From the NCBI GenBank assembly GCA_029339195.1, contig JAPTJF010000184.1, forward strand, positions 46,720 to 110,719: 64,000 nucleotides of DNA. The letters are read 5' to 3'. The notes under the pieces were generated by a model. That model did not search any database. It was not told the origin of the DNA and saw only the letters and a program-made list of their open reading frames with translations. Below, piece after piece: positions 33,643 through 43,855 of the stretch; positions within the stretch are counted from its first letter, which is position 1, and each line of letters begins with the position of its first letter. Origin of the DNA: Micractinium sp. NFX-FRZ (lineage: Eukaryota; Chlorophyta; Trebouxiophyceae; Chlorellales; Chlorellaceae). A program made the translations under genes and the position numbers.

Positions 33643-34371
33643 GGCGGGCTGCAGGAAACAAGGGAGCAGAGAAGCAGGATGTGCAGGTTGAAGTGCGCAA
33701 GTCAGGGCAGGCGGGGGTTGATGTGCACCGCAGCGTGTCCGCGGCGAGCCGCCTGTTGCCCGCCAGAGCGGCGACTGAGCCTCACCGTTGATCGTAATGC
33801 ACAGTTGGGATGGCAAGGCGCAGCAATACGTCCAATTCACTTGATGGGTTGCGCTGAAGGCGCTGGTTGAAGTGCCGTCGCACCCAGCAAGCCGAGGGAG
33901 GCAACGCTGAGCTGAGAAAAGGCAGATCAAGTGTTGATGGAGCGATCGCGGTGCGCAGAAAACGATATGCCGAACCCAGGATGGCCAAACCAAACACACT
34001 GATGTTTTCGACACGCTGGCATGTTCCCCAAGTCGCCGCTCCTGCTGTGTCCTATTTCATAGTAACGAAGCGCTATAGATATCACGAAGCACTTGCCGTC
34101 ATTCCCACTAGCTGCACGCAAGTCATCGCCGCTTTCCGGCACAAAGAGAAGAGCGGCTTGCTAGGGATTGAGGACGCTACAGCGAGCAGAGAAGCCAGTG
34201 CAGTTGCAGGTAGGCTGCAGCGGAGGTTGCCTTGCCGCCTGCGCCGCTGTGCCGCCTGCCGCCGCCACACTGGTTGCCCCGTGCCTGAGCGAGCTGTGGC
34301 CAAGGCCTCATTGATTTGTACCCGTTGTTTCAAGCAGGTCGTCTGTGTGGCGGCCCCACCAGGCAGGCGGG
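33643..34371. promoter_or_regulatory. Divergent intergenic region, ankyrin gene / THOC3
   Basis: 729 bp between head-to-head genes. Its middle (about 33,860-34,140) is markedly lower in GC than the exons, as promoter DNA often is here. The ankyrin-gene end probably holds a 5'-UTR intron with its acceptor near 33650. No known site was recognised. Confidence 0.45.
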
Positions 34372-37300
34372 ATGACGGGGGCAGAGGCGTCCATCACACA
34401 ATGGGAGCACAGAACCGTGCGCGTGCACCGGCGCAAGGTGCGCGTCCGCGGGTTGCCTGCCGCTGCCGCCTGCGCGCCGGGCACAGAACGCATGGGTCCC
34501 AGGCAGGTGTATTGCCCATCTCTACGTATATCAGGCTGTGCCCGAACAGCAGGAAAAAAAGCAAGCACCCACCCCTCCTGCAGGTCTTCACGCTTGGGTG
34601 GAACAGCGAGGGCAAGCGGCTGGCCAGCGGTTCGGTGGACCAAACCGTGCGCATCACGCGCGTTGATGCCAACTGCTCAGTGAGTGGCCGGCCGACTGCA
34701 GGGTCAGTGTGTGGCCGAGAAGTCAAACGCAGGTGTGGCACAGCTGCTGTGGGGCAGGCACAGCGGGCAGGGCCGGCCGGCATGAGCTGCTGCGTGTTCT
34801 CGAGGCCCCGCAGGAGTCGGAAGCGACGCTCATTTGCCTCTGGTCACCACCCTGTGCTCATCGGCTTGTCAGCAGAACCGCTGCATGCATCTGCCCATCC
34901 CCCGGCCCCCGCTGCGGCACCAGCATGAGGCAGAGCTGCGGACACGCCACGTGGCAGGGTGACCAAACCTGTCGTGGCCCCCGTCCCCTGCGCTGGCCTG
35001 CCCTAATCTGCCTTGCTCCAACTTGCTGACTGAAATATGATGAGGACAGCAGGCAGCCTGCTCAGGGCAGCATGCCCAGCTGGGGCTGAGGCGGCGTTGG
35101 CAAGGGGGCTGGGCTGCATGCATGGGCAGCACCACACCGGCTGTAATGTGACCCAGGCTGGCTTCCCACTGAACCGCTGCCTGCGGCGCCTCCCAGCCTG
35201 CACACACTCCAGCGGCGCCTGCTCACCGATGGGTGCACCGATGATGTTTGCTGTCACATAGGTCATCAGCTCGTCGTGTGACTCGGTGTGGGCAGGAACT
35301 CCTCTGAGGAGTCCCTCCCGCCACACTGTGTCACGCGTCAGAGCTGATGGCCTATGTGACAGCAAACATCATCGGTGCACCCATCGGTGAGGAGGAGCTC
35401 CTCCCTGCGCGCCCGCAGGCGCCACACCGGGTCACACTTCAGAGGCGGTGGCCTATTTGACAGCCTCGAGGAGCGCCATGACAGCTGTCAGTCCTAGCCT
35501 TGGCAGGCATGAGGGGGCCGCCCTTTGCCTGGCAGCCAGCAAGTGCCGCAAACTGTGCCGCCAGTGTGTGCATGCACTGCAGAGCTCTGGCAGTCCTACT
35601 TCACTGTATGGTAGCTGACTGGTGCCTTTGGCTTGATTTCCTGTTGGCTTCCTCAACTCCACGCCCTCGGGCTGTAATCTTCTTCTTCTTCTGGCAGTCC
35701 TGCCACCTGGACTGGCGGGCCCGGCTTTATGCAGCAAAGGAGCTGCAGAATCCGCGCATGGCAGTGCAGAGGCTTTGCTCACAGCTCACCCACCTGACAG
35801 ATATCCCTCACTCCCTCACTCCCAAGTGCAGTACAAGCAGGAGGCAGAGCTGCGGGGCCACGGCGATGGGGTGACCAACCTGTCGTGGCACCCCACGCAC
35901 CCCGACAAGCTGGCGTCGATTGCAGGGGCGGAGAAGAGCGTGCGGTGAGCGGGCGGCGGCGGGCTGGGTTGGACTGGGAGGCGGAGACAGGCGGCATGGG
36001 GGAAGGGAGGGAGGAGGCGGTGGCATCATGTGTAGTAGCCGTGCGGGCTGCAGGCAGTGGACACACTTCCGTTGCTGCCACAGAAGCCGTGCCCTGCCCT
36101 CCATGCTGCCCTGTCCTGCCCAGCGGACGCATTTTGTCTTCTCTCGCAGGCCCCCGTGTCAGCAGCCCGTGGTCTCAACCTCTACCTGGCGTCCCTTGTT
36201 GTTATGTCCCGCTGGACCTGCCCCTGTCTTGCAGCTTCTGGGACACCCGCGCCTCCAAGAACACAGCCACCGTGTCCACCCCCGGTGCCAACCTGTACCT
36301 GGCCTGGTCCCCGGACTCGCACTTCCTGGCCGTGGCCAACAAGGAGGATGTGGTCTCGCTGGTGGACACGCGGTGAGGATGGGGGGGTGTTAGCAGAGGG
36401 TTGAGCCTGCCATGATTAGGGCGCTCGCCTGCTTGCGGTGGCAAAAAGCAGGCTGGTCGCAGAAAGCAGGCTGGTCGCAGCCTGGTGGATATACGGTGGG
36501 GCATAACGTTCAAGTGGTGAGGTCAAGTTCTCGACGCCTTTGGGAAACCACAAGGAATGCGGATGAGGATAAGGATAAGGTTGCAGATTAAGGCACATGT
36601 GGATCTTAAGGCACCTTCCAAGCCAGATTGGCTCAGGATCATGTTGTCTTTTGGGGGTCAACACAACAACAGACCCTCATTGGCGGTCAAACAGGATGAC
36701 GTGCTCCCACAATTAGACACGCGTGGATGCACCGTGTTGTCAATGAATGAGGGTGACCATCAGGGTGCGGATTGCGGGGGGGGATTCACTGTTAGGCTTT
36801 GGGGTTTGAGCATCACGTAGCGGGCTTAAGGTGGGGCTAATGCAACTCCTGCCGGCAGCAAGCAAAGAGGACCGGTCCTGTTGGGTACACGGTGAGCAAG
36901 GGGCGGGGGATGCAGACTCACGTCAGTGCTGTGTGCCTGATCAGATGCCCTCTTGCGCCAGCCTGCTCACATACTGCTGCTGCTGCTGCTGCTGCTGCTC
37001 TCTCGTCCTTTCCTTCCAGGCTGCCCGCATGCCTGCCTGCCTCCCAGCCCGCACCTGCCCGGCTGCCTGCCCACCTCCCAGTCCTTCACTGCGTTCCACA
37101 AGCCCCCACGCACCTGCAGGCGCATGAAGGTGGTGCACAAGTATCCGTACAAGTATCAGGTGCAGCCACCCGGCTTGTCGTGTTGGCAGGCAGGGAGAGG
37201 GGACACGCTAGGCCGGAGCCTGCGCTGCCTGCCGACCTGCCGACGTCAGCCTGCCCAGTCCTGCTCGCACAGGCGCCGTCAGTGCACTGGGCATGCTGCT

Positions 37301-39282
37301 CTGCTAAATTCTTACCATCGTGTCATTTCATGTCCTCCACACCCATTGACCGGCTGCAGGTGAACGACCTGGCCTTCTCGCGGGACGGCAAGGCGCTGCT
37401 GCAGTGCACAGGACAAGGTGCGCGCGTGGTGGGGAAGCGCGCATGTGCCCTTGCCTTGCTCGGCTGCACGCAGGGTGCTGTGCCTGTGCACAGGTTGCCA
37501 TGCGCGGGCGCGTAGACATCTAGACGAGGCAGGCAGGGCCCACGTCTTCTGCTGTAGCAGCAGCCCCAAACGCCCACTCCTGCCCGCCCCACCACTCATC
37601 CCTGGCCTGCCTGGCGCGTGCTGCTGCTGCCGATGGGCCATGCTGGGAGTGCTGGCTACGCTGCCACTGCCATCACCACTGCTCTTGCCTCGGTACACAT
37701 CCTTCGCGCCCCATATCTGCCGGCGGGTGTCATGCTGTCTTTTGTCACGTGTGCAGGAGAGGTGGAAGTGCTCAGCTTCCCCGACATGCGGCGGATACGG
37801 GGCCTCAAGGGCCACACCTCCTCCGCCCTGGCGGTTGCGCTCGACCGCCAGCAGCGGTGGGTGGCCACCGGCGGTGCCGACGCGGTGGCGTGCCTGTGGG
37901 ACACCACGGTGAGGGGAGGACAGGGGGCGGGCAGGGCTGTGACCAAGGGGCGGTGGCAATGAGTCGTGGGGACAGATTTGTCAGAGGGCGGCGGCAGGCG
38001 GTTGTGGCAGAGGGCAGCGTCATGTAATTGTGGGACACGACAGGGTGAGGGGTTGGCAGCGGGCAGGCCGGGGTGTGTGTATTGGAGCGCCCTTTCTGTC
38101 CTTGTTGTTGGGCAGCCGCGGTGCGGTGGCCTGCATGTGGGGCTTTGCATGCCTGTGGTCGGTGGTGTGCAGCACTGGTGGCGGGTTGGCGCGGCAGCTA
38201 GGGTGCACCCTACATCCTCCCCCCTCTCCCGCATGCTAGGCGGCATGGCATGCCCTGTTGACGCGATGCTGCGCTTTCACTGCCCTTACACCACCTGGCC
38301 CGAATCCCTCTGCCCACCTGCCCTCCCGCCTCCTCCCGCTTCCGCCCTGCGCACGTTCTCATGCTCGTGCTCCGCTCGTTCGCCTCCCCATTTCACCTCC
38401 TCCCTGCCTCCTCAGGACTACATCTGCCAGCGGACATACATCGGCATGGACTACCCTATCCGCGCCCTCAGGCAAGCCCCTGTGTATATGCAATCATCCC
38501 TCGCCGCCGGCTTGCCATGCACACTCTGTGCTTGAGCGTGCTGTCCAAATATAAGCCTGTGGCGTTCCTGTGCCCCGAGGCTGCCAGCGATGCAGCGCCT
38601 GGTTTTGCACAACACCGGCACCCCCACCTGGCCACCCCGACAGCCTGGGCGGTTGCCAGGGGGATCGAGCGCTCAGGCATGCAGCTGAAATTCCAAGTTT
38701 CGTTCACATGATCTGCCCTGCAGCTTTAGCCATGACTCTCGCTACCTGGCCATTGCGGGAGAGCAGCAGGTGCGGGGGGTGGGGGCAGGGGTGCGACTCC
38801 AAACTGATGCCTGGTACACACTTTCAAAGGCACCTCGGCCAGTCGCACCCCTTGAGCAAATGCTGGATGCGAGACACACTACATGCATCGATCATGACGC
38901 GTTTTGACAAGCGGCTGCGGCGCTGTGTGTTGGTGTTGCAGGTGCTGGATGTGGAGGAGGTGGAGAGCGGGCGCAGCCTGGGGCGCTTGACGCTACGCAG
39001 CACGTGAGTGGGAGGGATGTGGAGGGTGTTGCACTGCTTGCCTTTTCTTCAAAGCGCCAGCCGGTAGCTTGGCCTGCCTGCTGCCTCCTCCGCATCTCAT
39101 GTGCCCGCTCCATTGCATTTTTGTGCACTCAGAACTGTTGTGCCTCATCATTGGCCTTCTGCAGCCCCGAAGACGTGGCTTGGAACCCGCGGCACCACAT
39201 GCTGGCATTCGCGGGAGACCACGGCACAGACGAACGGGGAGTAACCTATGGCGAGATCGAGTTCCGCTGGAAGAAGGGCTGA
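34372..39282 (+). CDS. THOC3: THO complex subunit 3 (THOC3/TEX1), WD40 protein
   Basis: WD40 propeller of the nuclear THO/TREX complex, which packages nascent mRNA for export; 314 residues. Exons 34372-34437, 34584-34679, 35832-35944, 36235-36372, 37120-37159, 37360-37417, 37757-37908, 38416-38471, 38724-38769, 38942-39003, 39165-39282. Seven repeats can be followed: VFTLGWNSEGKRLASGSVDQ; GHGDGVTNLSWHPTHPDKL with RFWDTR; ANLYLAWSPDSHFLAVANKE; VNDLAFSRDGKALLQCTGQG; GHTSSALAVALD with GADAVACLWD; DYPIRALSFSHDSRYLAIAG; DVAWNPRHHMLAFAGD. Motifs such as CWSPDG, SADALVSLWD and PVRTLSFSHDG in animal THOC3 line up with these. The start MTGAEASITQWEHRTVRVHR is set by phase and is short. Intron 38472 has a GC donor. 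Introns 34680-35831 and 36373-37119 are unusually long for this window and hold the foldback and exon-like copies described separately. Confidence 0.93.
34925..34997 (+). other. Decayed copy of THOC3 exon 35832-35944
   Basis: It shares gaggcagagctgcgg, then gggtgacca, then acctgtcgtggc with the real exon about 910 bp downstream in the same intron, with indels that break the frame. Nearly the first 70 bp of the exon are represented. Confidence 0.8.
35222..35391. repeat. Long perfect foldback in THOC3 intron 2
   Basis: Arms 35222-35272 and 35341-35391 are inverted copies over 51 bp with a single difference (T at 35263 against G at 35350), which in a plus-strand RNA is a U-G wobble. Imperfect pairing continues inward to actcctc-t-gaggagt around 35305, leaving almost no loop. 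Both arms encode ELM-YVTANIIGAPIGE, one on each strand. Confidence 0.9.
36150..36200 (+). other. Decayed copy of part of THOC3 exon 36235-36372
   Basis: After a ctcgcag acceptor-like sequence, gcc-ccgtgtc, then aacct-tacctggc, repeats the exon segment encoding ATVSTPGANLYLAW about 120 bp upstream of it. Confidence 0.6.
36973..36999. repeat. CTG microsatellite in THOC3 intron
   Basis: About nine CTG units, near the 3' end of intron 36373-37119. Confidence 0.95.
38010..38160 (+). other. Two decayed copies of a THOC3 exon end and its donor
   Basis: Bases 38025-38079 repeat tgtgggacac, then gtgagggg, from the end of exon 37757-37908 and its intron start. Bases 38113-38140 repeat the segment encoding GADAVACLW. 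Confidence 0.55.
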
Positions 39283-39593
39283 GGGGCTGGCAAAGGTGCA
39301 GAGCTGTGTGTAACCGTGCAGGCGCCCCCACCTGGCGCCAGCTGCCGCAGCTGCTCGATGCCTGCATCTTGTTGGTTGTATGAAGCTCTGTGCATGTTCG
39401 TTGTAAAGTACCGACGACATCTATTGGCAGCAGACCAGCTGACGTACTGGAGCCTTTGAGAGATCTCTGAATGTCAAGATGGCCAGATGCATATGTCGAC
39501 AGATGCGCCTTGCTGGCGCTCCACCGTCACAAAGTTTGATTTCTCAGCCATCGCCAATTATGGTTTGCACATCTTAGCTGCCTACGGGGGCAT
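39283..39593. other. Intergenic: THOC3 3' end and PC-esterase promoter side
   Basis: 311 bp, AT-richer than the exons, with the THOC3 TGTAA at 39402-39406. Nothing else is evident. Confidence 0.55.
39402..39406 (+). terminator. TGTAA poly(A) signal of THOC3
   Basis: 120 bp after the stop. Confidence 0.65.
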
Positions 39594-42500
39594 ATGTGCT
39601 TTGTGTCTCGCTTCCTGCTGTGCGCCATGACGGTCCCGCAACGCAAATCGCTTGACGAACTCCCGCCTCGGTGCCACGGGTCGCTTGGCGAGCGCCTGAT
39701 GCAGCAGGATCGCGCGTTCAAAGTCAGCGGATGTGCGCTGCTGCTGTCTACGCTGCTGGTCGGCACGCTGCTCGTGCTGCCTCGGGTTCCCGTCGGGCTC
39801 CCCTTGCATCACCTGCGCCTGAACTCCCTCGGAATCGGCAATGGGAGCGACGGAAGCAAAGTTGCAGATGCCGCTGCCAGCAGTGGTGGCGGCAGTGGCG
39901 GTGCCGCCAGCGGCAGTGGCAGCCGAGGCCAAGTGCAGAGTGCGCGGCAGCAGCCACCTCAGCAGCCTACGCCCAGCAGCAGTGGGCCTTCACAGCAGCA
40001 GCAACAGCAGCTTGAGCCGCCGGAGGAGCGTCCAGCGACCAGCTGGGCAGAAGGTGCCGCCTTCCATGCCCCGGAGTCCCGCTGCACCATCCATCCTGAG
40101 GGTGCGCCCGCCCTGCCGCCAGCCTGGGGCCGCAGCCCGCCTGCCCGGCCTGCCTGCTCGGCCTCCTGCCATCTTGCATTCACGGGAGTCACCCGACGCC
40201 GGCAGCTCCCGCCCCGGCAAAGCTCCAAGCCGTCTGCACTGCTGGCCGCTGTTGGACCGATGTAAGCACCGTTGCTCTGCTCCACCCGCTGCGCCCCACT
40301 GCCCGCACCCCCTCCGCTTCACGCCCGGGGTCTAGTTCAGGAACAACCCCCAACACCTGCTCACCCCCTCCGCTGCAGGCTCCGTAACATACGACCCGTC
40401 CCCGTCCCCCACCAGCGGCATGCCCTTCCTGTTTGACGTCAACCAGTTTGCCTCCAAGGCGTACCGTGAGAGCAGCTGCGGAGCGGGCATCGACAACAGC
40501 TGGCGCGGGCGGTACCGCTGCTTCGGGTGCGCCTTGGGTGGATTGGAAGAGCGGGGGCAGTGGGGCAGGCACGCTGGCATTTGCAGCAACCTTAGGGAGG
40601 CTGACGTAGCTGGCGTGATTGGAGGCAAGCTAGCCTTGCCCTAACAAGCAGGCTTCACCCTCCTTCCCATTCACTGAACCCTTCCTTGCCTCCGCCCTCC
40701 CTGCCTGGCTTCCCTTCCGCAGGCCCTGCATCTTTGAGAGCAGGCTGTGCGACACCCAGTTCCCGGGGACCAACAAGAGCCAGGCGGTGCTGGCGCGCTA
40801 CCAGGCACAGGGCTGGCGGTTTGGCGACATCTCCCCCTGCGAGCTCTTCCAGCGCATACGGTGGGTGTGCGGCCTAGCTGAGGGCCCTTGCTGTGCCATC
40901 AGGGGTGGGCGCTGGGAAGGGAGGCAGCTGTGGTGGGTTTTTATTGCTGTCTGGTATGAGCGCTTTGGACACAGCATGATGCGCGCCCGGTGGCAGCCAC
41001 CTGCTCCAATATGCTGCCGAGTGCTGCTGCGGGGCTTACGGTGGCGGGCACACTGCACTCCATCAAAAGTGCCTGCACCTCATCACGAGGCAGCAGTGCT
41101 TGAGCCAGGCCCCCCTGCTTGAGCGGCACCTCCCTGCAAGGGCGAGGGGCATGCTGTGCCTCTTTAGCCTGCTTCATTGTCCCGCCCAACCTTCCCAAGC
41201 AGCCTGAACGCCCCACCCCTTCTGCCTGCTTGGCCCACCCGGTTGCAGGGGGCGCACGCTGTGGTTCATGGGCGACTCCCAGACCTGCCACTTCTACTAC
41301 GCGGCAGAGTGCTTCCTGCGGGAGTTTGCGCCCCGCATGAAGCGCAGGTGGGGAGGGCGGGTGTACTGATAAGGGCAGGCGGGTGGGCAACACAGGTCAG
41401 GTTTGCGCCCCGCATGAAGCGCAGGTGGGGGGGGGGCGGGTGCATTGATAAGGGCAGGCGGGTGGGCAACACAGGTCAGGTTTGCGCCCCGCATGAAGCG
41501 CAGGTGGGGGGGGCGGGCAGGCCTGGCAACAAGGGCAGGCGGGCAAGCAGGTGTGATAGTGAGGGTAGATGGTCGGCAACCCAAGGGCAGGTGTGCGTGA
41601 GCGGCTGCAAAGGCGTTGGTGCTGCAGCAGATGTGGTGCACGGTGCGGCCTGGGCCTGTGTGCAGCGCAGCACCTTGGCACGAGCGGGTGCTCATGCACT
41701 GCCCGCCTGCGTGTGCAGTCCACCCTGGGTGTGTCGTTGCACCGCCTGCCTGCGCAACTGTCAGCTTCTTCAACCTTGCCTGCCCCACTTATTTTACCCC
41801 ACCCCGCCTCACGTGGACCCACCCTCCGCAGCACCCCCTTCCCGCGTGACCTCAACCACCAGTTCAACAGCCACGACCCGCCCATCTACCCAAAGTGCCT
41901 GGAGCTGGCCCACGGCACGCGCGTGTGCCAGCTGCGCGTGGACGACGGGCGCACGCTGGTGCGGCACGTGCTGCCGCTGATGGTGAAACACAACCCCAGC
42001 TTTGCCCGGGACCTGGTGGTCTTCAACTTTGGGTGAGCCTGTGGTGACCTACCCGTTTACGATGGGGTTGTTCCTGCCATGCACGCTAGTTTTGTGGGTT
42101 GAGGTGGAGACAGGCTGGCCCCGACTCGGTGGCCTCCAACTTTGGATGAGCTGTGCAGGCTTGTTCCTGCCAGTCAATTCAAGAAAGGATTGTTCCTGCC
42201 ACGAGTGTTCCTAGGGTTGTTTTCTAGTTCCTGCCATTTGGGAAAGGGTTGTCCCTGCCATGCGTGTTCTTAGGGTTGTTTCTAGGCTTCTTGCCATGCA
42301 CGCTAGTTTTGTGGGTTGAGGTGGAGGCAGGCTGGCCCCGAGGGGTGCTGAAGAGGCTGCTGCCTAGTTGTCGGTGTGCTCGCAGCTGGAAGGCAATACC
42401 GCAGAGGCAGCGGGGGGAGGAAGGAGCGTTGCCCCAGCCATGCACATCAAGGGTTGGTATGGGGTGGAGACAGGGTGGCAGGATGAATGGCAATGCTTGC

Positions 42501-43715
42501 CACCCAGCAGTGTCCGCCCTTTTCCCCCGCCCTCCCCTGCCGTGCCTCTTTGTTTAAACCAATGCGGCCACCACTGCCGCCAAGCGGCAAAAGAAACAAT
42601 GTTCCCACCTGTGGATGCAAGGCTGCACCTTCTGTTTGGCAAGAAGGGGCCCTGCAAGGGCGTTGTCCTGTCCAATTCTCGGCGTACAACCCCACCCTGG
42701 TGTGCTGCTGCGTGCGTGCCGCTGCACTGCAGGCTGCACTACGGCAAGCTGGGCGAGGAGGGCTTCCTGCAAGACATTGCCTTGGTGGCTCGGTGGCGGA
42801 GGCAGCGGGGGCGCAGCAGGCGGCCCCAAATGGTCTGGATGGATGTGCCGGTTCAGGTGGGCCCACCGCGGGGCGCAGGATGGGACCGCTTTGGGCAGGG
42901 GCAGGGGTGGGGCAGGGCAGGGCAGGGCAGGGCAAAGCAGGTGGGATTGCAGGGCAGGATGATATGGCAGGACGGCATGGCCTAGCATGCATGCGGATCC
43001 GCCCTTGGGTGCCAGCAGCAGCAGGCTGCCTGGGTCCCTGCATTTTCGATCTGACCTCACACATGCTCGCTGTGTCGCTGCGGTTGCCAGCTCTGGTCTC
43101 ACAATTTCTCCCCTGCCCTGCCCGCCTGTCCGCACCGCCCCGCTTGCTGCAGCACTTTGACGGGCCTGATGGGAGGTACCGCAAGAGCCTTCAGAAAGAC
43201 GGGGTGAGTGATTGTGCCTGAGCCATGCTCAGAAGCATTGGGACTGGCAGGTGGCGGGAGTGTGTCTCGAGGGAGTTGCAGGGCCGCGGCTGCCCCAGTG
43301 TGATGCAGACAGCGTGCAGGCTGTTCATGCCTTTTCCAGCCCCCTGCCTGCTCTCACACCATCCGCCTATGCGTGAGTCCCCCCACTCCGCCGGTGCTCC
43401 CTGCTTCCCCCGCCCCTGCAGCACATGCAGTGCCGCAACCTCACCTCCTGGTACGAAGGCGTGCCTGGCATCGTGGCCGGCGGCGCAAAGAACATGCTTG
43501 CGGTGCCCCACATCCGAAAGATGGCGGACGCGCACCTGCGGACGTGGAATGCCAGTGTGCCGCTTTGGGATGTCCATATGCCCGACGAGTGCACGCACTG
43601 GTGCAGCCCGACAGCCTACCACATCTGGCTCTGGCTCCTAAATCGAGAGCTGGCGAACAGCAGGGTGGGCGCGCCCGTGCAGCTGCGGCAGCGAGCTGGC
43701 AGCGGCGGCTCATGA
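39594..43715 (+). CDS. TBL-like PC-esterase, Golgi type II membrane protein
   Basis: Trichome-birefringence-like/PMR5 family, whose plant members O-acetylate cell-wall polysaccharides in the Golgi. 520 residues from exons 39594-40101, 40379-40526, 40723-40860, 41249-41347, 41832-42032, 42733-42856, 43153-43203, 43422-43715. A second ATG at 39627 (MTVPQRKSLDE) could be the true start. A membrane segment (GCALLLSTLLVGTLLVLP) is followed by a Ser/Gly/Gln-rich stem. The catalytic domain has LWFMGDSQTCHFYY, the GDS nucleophile motif; the block VVFNFGLHYG; and near the C-terminus MPDECTHWCSPTAYH, the DxxH motif completing the Ser-His-Asp triad. Many Cys residues are expected for a lumenal enzyme. 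The acceptor sugar is unknown, and algal walls of this group are not xylan-based, so the plant role should not be assumed. Intron 41348-41831 carries a tandem array of its own donor site. Confidence 0.87.
41325..41527 (+). repeat. Tandem array of an exon end plus splice donor
   Basis: Three copies, starting at 41325, 41402 and 41481 (period 77-79 bp), of the exon end encoding FAPRMKR followed by its caggtgggg donor and the next intron bases. The first copy belongs to the real exon; the other two lie in the intron. Confidence 0.93.
42075..42341. repeat. Direct repeat pair in a PC-esterase intron
   Basis: The 50-bp segments 42075-42124 and 42292-42341 differ at one base and are 217 bp apart. 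Between them are shorter repeats (gttgttcctgcca, gttcctaggg). A weak copy of the preceding exon end (ggtgg-ct-caacttt) lies at 42128-42152. Confidence 0.9.
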
Positions 43716-43855
43716 TAAGGACCATTTGCCCACCTGCGAGCATATTGCATGCGCTCATCGTGGCGGTCTTAGCTGTTACATTGCGCATTGATTCTTGTGT
43801 GTGCATATTGCGCCTCAAGCCTGCACGATAAGCTTGGGCAGTGCCGGCAGCGGTC

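Noticed and set aside
36557..36820. Plus-strand frame in the THOC3 intron as an extra WD repeat
   Set aside because: No suitable acceptor or donor keeps the THOC3 frame, and the propeller is already complete. It is listed only as a possible old copy.
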